Shown: in pieces, positions 60,298 through 64,000 of the stretch
Numbering within the stretch: position 1 is the stretch's first letter
How the letters are laid out: each line of letters begins with the position of its first letter
Program-made: the position numbers and the translations under genes
Source of the DNA: Paenibacillus sp. 19GGS1-52
Lineage (GTDB): Bacteria; Bacillota; Bacilli; Paenibacillales; Paenibacillaceae
Reading direction: 5' to 3'
Assembly (NCBI RefSeq): GCF_022369515.1
Contig: NZ_CP059724.1
Span: 1,736,001-1,800,000, forward strand
Length of the DNA stretch: 64,000 bases
The notes under the pieces: generated by a model
The model's database searches: none
What the model was told of the DNA's origin: nothing
Seen by the model: the letters and a program-made list of their open reading frames with translations, nothing else

Positions 60298-61020
60298 TTA
60301 GTTGCTTGTATATTTCACCCAATCGTAATAGGCGTACAGTGGATTGACGCCATTATATGAACCGAGCCAGGAGTCTACACCGGTTCCGTTCCAGAGGTTC
60401 ATCATGAGTTTGCCGGGATGGGATGGTATATTGCTAGTTGCCGTATACTTTAATGCACCGTCCACATACCATTTAATGTAGCCTTGCTGCCAGTCGAAAG
60501 CGTACGTATGATAACCTTGGGAAGCGTCAAATCCAAGATTAACGATCTTCTCATGATTGCCAACGCCGTTCGTGTAATAATTGAACTGGACTGTAGTGGT
60601 ATCTTTACCCAGAAACTCGATATCAATTTCATCCCACGGGGTACCATCGGAAGGGCCGGTATAGGTGAAAAAAGAGGAAACGATTCCGCTGTTTTTGGCC
60701 GGCATCATGCTGACCTCATATTTGCCGTAGCCATACTTGTTCACAGACCTCATTTCTGCGCCGTCGAACTTATTGTTGCTGGGGCTGGTCAGCGCCAGGC
60801 GAAGTTGCCCGCTGCTGGTAAACGAGATATTGTTTGCACGCCAGGTGCAGTTAAACATACTACCATTCGAATAGCCGTCGGCTTTTTGCCAGGTTGCGGA
60901 ATTGAAATAGGTCAGAGGCTCATAAAAGACGGTGGCTGCCGAAACAGGCGGAGTCCCTGCCAGTAATCCAGCAAGCAGCAGAATAAGACCTGCAACCCCA
61001 AATTTTTTCAACCTTATCAT
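60298..61020 (-). CDS. Secreted GH16 beta-1,3-1,4-glucanase (lichenase)
   Basis: The 240-residue protein has a signal peptide (LILLLAGLLAGTPPVSA) and is very close to Bacillus/Paenibacillus lichenases: DGYSNGSMFNCTWRANN, SSFFTYTGPSDGTPWDEID (E131, D133, E135 catalytic) and MMNLWNGTGVDSWLGSYNG. It hydrolyses mixed-linked beta-glucans such as lichenan. The normal second Cys of the disulfide (KFDC in homologues) reads KFDGAE here. AGGAGGG lies upstream of the ATG, and a cre-like site precedes it. Transcription continues into the paralogue 68 bases on. Confidence 0.94.
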   Translation of the reverse strand: MIRLKKFGVAGLILLLAGLLAGTPPVSAATVFYEPLTYFNSATWQKADGYSNGSMFNCTWRANNISFTSSGQLRLALTSPSNNKFDGAEMRSVNKYGYGKYEVSMMPAKNSGIVSSFFTYTGPSDGTPWDEIDIEFLGKDTTTVQFNYYTNGVGNHEKIVNLGFDASQGYHTYAFDWQQGYIKWYVDGALKYTATSNIPSHPGKLMMNLWNGTGVDSWLGSYNGVNPLYAYYDWVKYTSN

Positions 61021-61042
61021 ATAAAAGATCCCTCCTTAAAAA

Positions 61043-61057
61043 TGAAAACGCTTTACA
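61043..61057 (-). promoter_or_regulatory. cre-like sequence before the lichenase gene
   Basis: TGAAAACGCTTTACA resembles a CcpA operator (TGNAANCGNNNNCA) but carries one extra base in the right half. It lies about 25 bases before the lichenase start on the minus strand, a position fit for catabolite repression. Tentative. Confidence 0.4.
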
Positions 61058-61219
61058 CTAATGATTTTAGCCAATGCCGATTCTTTCCACCATACCAATT
61101 CCTGAACCAGGATAACAAAAAAACAATTTTTTGTTGGGAAACAAGAGTATTTCATCACACTCGTACACATATTAATATGGCATGCCTGTTGTGGGCTCAA
61201 CGCGGTCAGGAGGGATAGT

Positions 61220-62287
61220 ATGGAGGAGTGGTCCCAAAGTAAATGGTTCCGCTGGATGATCGGAGTGCTGCTCTCCCTGATCATTTTGTATTTTGTATGG
61301 CTGCTCCGTCCAATGCTGCAGGGGGTATTTGTATTCTTGAAGGCGATCCTTGCTCCATTTCTGGCGGCCATGATTATTTCTTATGTACTTAATCCCGTCG
61401 TCAGTATGCTTGCTGGTAGAAAAATGCCGCGTAGTATCGCAGTGCTGCTCATATATGCGGTATTTCTCACTACGATCGCAGTGATTGCCATAAATCTGAT
61501 TCCAATGTTCATGGAGCAATTAGAGGAACTGAATGAGCATCTGCCAGAGATGACATTGCACGCACAAGGACTAATGCGCAATATGAATTCACGACTCATT
61601 CCTCCGGGGGTGGAGATGGGGATGAATAACTGGTTCTTTCAGTTGGAGAATCGCTTGGCAGAGGGGATATCCCATTTTCTCGATAATATAGGAACAACCA
61701 TCAATTTGCTGTTTAACGCCTTTATTGTGCCGTTTCTCGTATTCTACATCCTGAAGGATTTTGATGTCTTCGAACGGACAGTGGTTTCCTTATTGCCCCG
61801 CTCGCGCCGCAAGTCCATCGTGACCTTGTTAAAAGATATCGACGAAGCGCTAGGCAATTACATTCGTGGACAGTTTCTGGTCTGTCTTATCATTGGGGTG
61901 CTTGCTTATATCGGCTATGCGATTATCGGAATGCCATATGCCCTGCTCTTCGCGTGTGTAGTGGCTGTGTTTAATATCATTCCCTATATGGGCCCTTTTC
62001 TGGGGGCTGCACCTGCGATCGTAATGGCTTCAACCCTCTCCCTGCGGCTTGTGCTGCTGGTTGCGGTTGTAAACACGCTGTGCCAGATGCTGGAGAGTAA
62101 TGTCATATCGCCACAGGTAGTTGGCCGGAAGCTGCACCTGCATCCGTTGCTGATCATTTTCGCATTGCTGGTTGGTGGTGAAGTGGCTGGCATTGTTGGA
62201 CTGATACTGGCGGTACCGTTATTTGCAGCAGGAAAAGTGGTTATTCAGCACTTTGTGGCCTATTATATTAGGCGGAAGCCGGTGTAA
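61220..62287 (+). CDS. yrrI: AI-2E family transporter, YrrI-like
   Basis: The 355-residue protein has about eight membrane segments, including FLKAILAPFLAAMIISYVLNP and the C-terminal region LHLHPLLIIFALLVGGEVAGI-VPLFA, typical of the AI-2E exporter family. Members have been linked to autoinducer-2 export or to Na+/H+ antiport; the substrate is open. The ATG follows CAGGAGGGA. yrrI lies near yrrD in Bacillus; here the glucan island separates them. Confidence 0.85.
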   Translation: MEEWSQSKWFRWMIGVLLSLIILYFVWLLRPMLQGVFVFLKAILAPFLAAMIISYVLNPVVSMLAGRKMPRSIAVLLIYAVFLTTIAVIAINLIPMFMEQLEELNEHLPEMTLHAQGLMRNMNSRLIPPGVEMGMNNWFFQLENRLAEGISHFLDNIGTTINLLFNAFIVPFLVFYILKDFDVFERTVVSLLPRSRRKSIVTLLKDIDEALGNYIRGQFLVCLIIGVLAYIGYAIIGMPYALLFACVVAVFNIIPYMGPFLGAAPAIVMASTLSLRLVLLVAVVNTLCQMLESNVISPQVVGRKLHLHPLLIIFALLVGGEVAGIVGLILAVPLFAAGKVVIQHFVAYYIRRKPV

Positions 62288-62299
62288 TTGGGTAAATCA

Positions 62300-62329
62300 T
62301 TGACTGGAGTAGCCTATGTTGTATATAAT
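62300..62329 (+). promoter_or_regulatory. Promoter of the leuS T-box leader
   Basis: TTGACT (62300-62305), an 18-base spacer and TATAAT (62324-62329). A second TATAAT begins near 62347. Confidence 0.75.
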
Positions 62330-62387
62330 GTTGTGGAATATTACGATATAATCGTGATCATAGTTATTCGATGATGAGGAGTATTAA

Positions 62388-62665
62388 TTCGTGAGACCGT
62401 TATTGCAGAGAGCCGGCGCACAGGTGCGAGCCGGTAACGGACTGAGAATGAACTCACCTCGGAGTAATGGCGCTAGTCACAAGATCAACCGTAAGCTTGG
62501 CTTACAGGGGTTTCCTGTGCTGAATCGTCGTCGCCTCACCCCCGCTAAAGGGTGCAAAGTGAGTGGCAGAATAAAGTATATTCAGCCGCTAACTAGGGTG
62601 GTACCACGGGAATTTAAACCTCTCGTCCCTAGCGATAATACGCTAGGGATGGGAGGTTTTTTAGC
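62388..62665 (+). promoter_or_regulatory. T-box leader of leuS
   Basis: Stem I arms GTGAG/CTCAC and CCGTTA/TAACGG are present. The T-box AGGGTGGTACCACGGG is at 62595-62610. A strong terminator follows (CCTCTCGTCCCTAGCG with CGCTAGGGATGGGAGG, then T's). Two candidate specifiers, CTG at 62442 and CTC at 62453, are both Leu codons, agreeing with leuS downstream. A 94-codon frame through this region is spurious. Confidence 0.93.
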
Positions 62666-63028
62666 GTATCGGTGAGTGATGAGATGAAACTCGACTTCAT
62701 CTCACAATCAGCGCTCGCTTTTCAACCAAAAGTGATCAAAAATCTTCAAAAAGTGAAGTCTTACTTTTGACTTAAGGGGATTTTCTCCCTCTAATTTCAT
62801 AGAAACCCTCACTTTTTGGCAAATAGAGGGAATTCTCCCCTCTATTTCTGTACAAATCACTAAATTAAGCCTAATGGCCAAATTTAGAAGGAACTTTTCC
62901 CTCTAATCCCAGGTTTATCGTATTAGACGTACATTTAGAGGGAGAATTTCCTGCTATTCTGATGTTTCGATCGTTGTTCCTGCATACTCGATCTAATTTA
63001 GCAGCAACACTCCAAGGAGGAGCACAAA
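62666..63028. other. Region between T-box terminator and leuS, rich in small palindromes
   Basis: About 360 bases between the attenuator and the leuS start, with no gene. They hold one hairpin (TGAGATGAA/TTCATCTCA near 62680-62704) and four copies of a TAGAGGGA-TCCCTCTA palindrome, so the leuS messenger has an unusually long leader after the terminator. Confidence 0.65.
62776..62952. repeat. Four copies of a TAGAGGGA palindrome
   Basis: Copies lie at about 62776-62800 (GGGGATTTTCTCCCTCTAA), 62823-62846 (TAGAGGGAATTCTCCCCTC), 62884-62906 (TTTAGAAGGAACTTTTCCCT) and 62933-62952 (TTTAGAGGGAGAATTTCC). Each is an imperfect inverted repeat of about 20 bases. Spacing is about 45-60 bases. Confidence 0.75.
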
Positions 63029-64000
63029 ATGAGCGACAATAAGACAAACAGCGTACCCGCTTTAGGCTACCAGGCTCAGAGCATTGAGCCGAAATGGCAG
63101 AAGTTCTGGGACGATAACAAAGTGTTCAAGACTGTTGAAGATCCGGGCAAACCGAAATATTATGCATTGGATATGTTCCCGTATCCTTCAGGTGCAGGGC
63201 TGCACGTAGGCCATCCGGAAGGATATACAGCAACGGATATCGTTTCCCGCTACAAACGGATGCGTGGGTTCAATGTGCTGCATCCAATGGGCTGGGATGC
63301 TTTTGGGCTTCCTGCAGAGCAATATGCGATGGATACCGGACAGCATCCGCGTGAAATTACCATTAAGAATATCGATAATTTCCGTCGCCAGATCAAATCG
63401 TTGGGTTTCTCCTATGACTGGGATCGCGAGATCAGCACTACCGATCCAGGTTATTACAAATGGACGCAATGGATATTCATCCAGCTGTACAATCGTGGAC
63501 TGGCTTATGTAGCAGAAGTTTCGGTGAACTGGTGTGAAGCGCTGGGAACAGTACTCGCAAACGAAGAGGTCATAGACGGCAAAAGCGAGCGTGGCGGTCA
63601 TCCCGTCGTCCGCAGACCAATGCGCCAGTGGATCTTAAGAATTACTCAGTATGCGGAACGGTTGCTTGATGATCTGGAGGAACTGGACTGGGACGAGAGC
63701 ATCAAGGATATGCAGCGCAATTGGATTGGCAAATCTACCGGTGCAGAGGTAACCTTTGCTATTGAAGGCTATGATGAAACTCTGGAGGTATTCACCACTC
63801 GTCCGGATACTTTGTTCGGAGCCAGTTATTGTGTATTGGCACCGGAGCATAAGTTGGTAGACATTATTGCAACAGAGAGCCAACGTGCAGCAGTAGCAGA
63901 ATACCGCGATAAAGCTTCCCGCAAAAGTGATCTGGAGCGTACGGATCTGGCCAAGGATAAATCAGGCGTATTCACTGGTGCTTATGCGATCAATCCGGTA
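63029..64000 (+). CDS. leuS: Leucyl-tRNA synthetase, 5' part
   Basis: LeuS charges tRNA-Leu. The first 324 codons are in view; the window cuts the gene. AAGGAGG lies 8 bases before the ATG. The start [14 protein letters not shown], the class I HIGH-type motif [28 protein letters not shown] and the start of the editing domain ([13 protein letters not shown]) are all present. Control is by the T-box leader upstream. Confidence 0.97.
   Translation, partial: MSDNKTNSVPALGYQAQSIEPKWQKFWDDNKVFKTVEDPGKPKYYALDMFPYPSGAGLHVGHPEGYTATDIVSRYKRMRGFNVLHPMGWDAFGLPAEQYAMDTGQHPREITIKNIDNFRRQIKSLGFSYDWDREISTTDPGYYKWTQWIFIQLYNRGLAYVAEVSVNWCEALGTVLANEEVIDGKSERGGHPVVRRPMRQWILRITQYAERLLDDLEELDWDESIKDMQRNWIGKSTGAEVTFAIEGYDETLEVFTTRPDTLFGASYCVLAPEHKLVDIIATESQRAAVAEYRDKASRKSDLERTDLAKDKSGVFTGAYAINPV

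Noticed and set aside
62391..62675. 94-codon frame before leuS
   Set aside because: It lies entirely within the T-box leader, including its terminator.

Overview
The window looks like a chromosomal segment of a spore-forming, cell-wall-rich Bacillales bacterium, most likely Paenibacillus. This rests on the gene families and their order: spoVB-comN-secD-secF, spoIID-like-queA-tgt-yajC, hisS-aspS-tcdA with a T-box leader, rarA, mnmA, cymR, iscS, yrrD and yrrI. It also rests on moderate GC, frequent TTG/GTG starts behind strong AGGAGG sites, a canonical ruvC beside ruvA and ruvB (Bacillus itself lacks ruvC), an SLH-anchored laminarinase and YesM/YesN regulators. No database was searched, so the genus is an inference.

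Layout. 1-0.45 kb: 3' end of an AgrA-like LytTR response regulator. 0.8-8.0 kb: ruvC-ruvA-ruvB, a sporulation SpoIID-like protein, queA-tgt, yajC. 8.1-12.6 kb: PAP2 phosphatase, yrzE, yrbG, spoVB, comN. 12.8-23.6 kb: secD-secF, a CDF-type transporter, recJ, apt, a uracil permease, relA, dtd. 23.8-33.1 kb: two hypothetical genes, T-box-hisS-aspS, tcdA, a purine permease, helD. 33.4-43.2 kb: a possible toxin remnant, a CD3324-type regulator, rarA, mnmA, cymR, then a scar where a sensor-kinase fragment is fused to an alpha-L-fucosidase fragment, several small genes, iscS, yrrD and a zinc-ribbon protein. 43.4-61.0 kb: a beta-glucan utilisation island. 61.2 kb to the end: AI-2E-family transporter, T-box, leuS (cut by the window end).

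The island sits between yrrD and yrrI, which lie close together in Bacillus-type chromosomes. It reads as one pathway. A surface-anchored GH16 laminarinase with SLH repeats and several carbohydrate-binding modules, plus two tandem GH16 lichenases, would cut beta-1,3 and beta-1,3-1,4 glucans. A lipoprotein and two permeases, with no ATPase gene in the window, would import oligosaccharides. A GH94 phosphorylase would split them. A YesM/YesN two-component system, with a divergently transcribed second binding lipoprotein, is the probable sensor.

The most unusual signal is a family of 62-64 bp leader repeats placed directly upstream of the Shine-Dalgarno site of at least three genes (spoIID-like, yrzE, apt) and perhaps a fourth (tcdA). 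Each unit carries a CAAAAC/GTTTTG stem around a GCTT-NCG-AAG hairpin. Each array ends in a lone left arm a few bases before the ribosome binding site, so the units can pair in two alternative registers. Other points of note are an 11-bp-pitch activator-like box upstream of an internally duplicated Ser-rich protein, a symmetric divergent promoter in the glucan island, and a CDF protein lacking the usual metal ligands.
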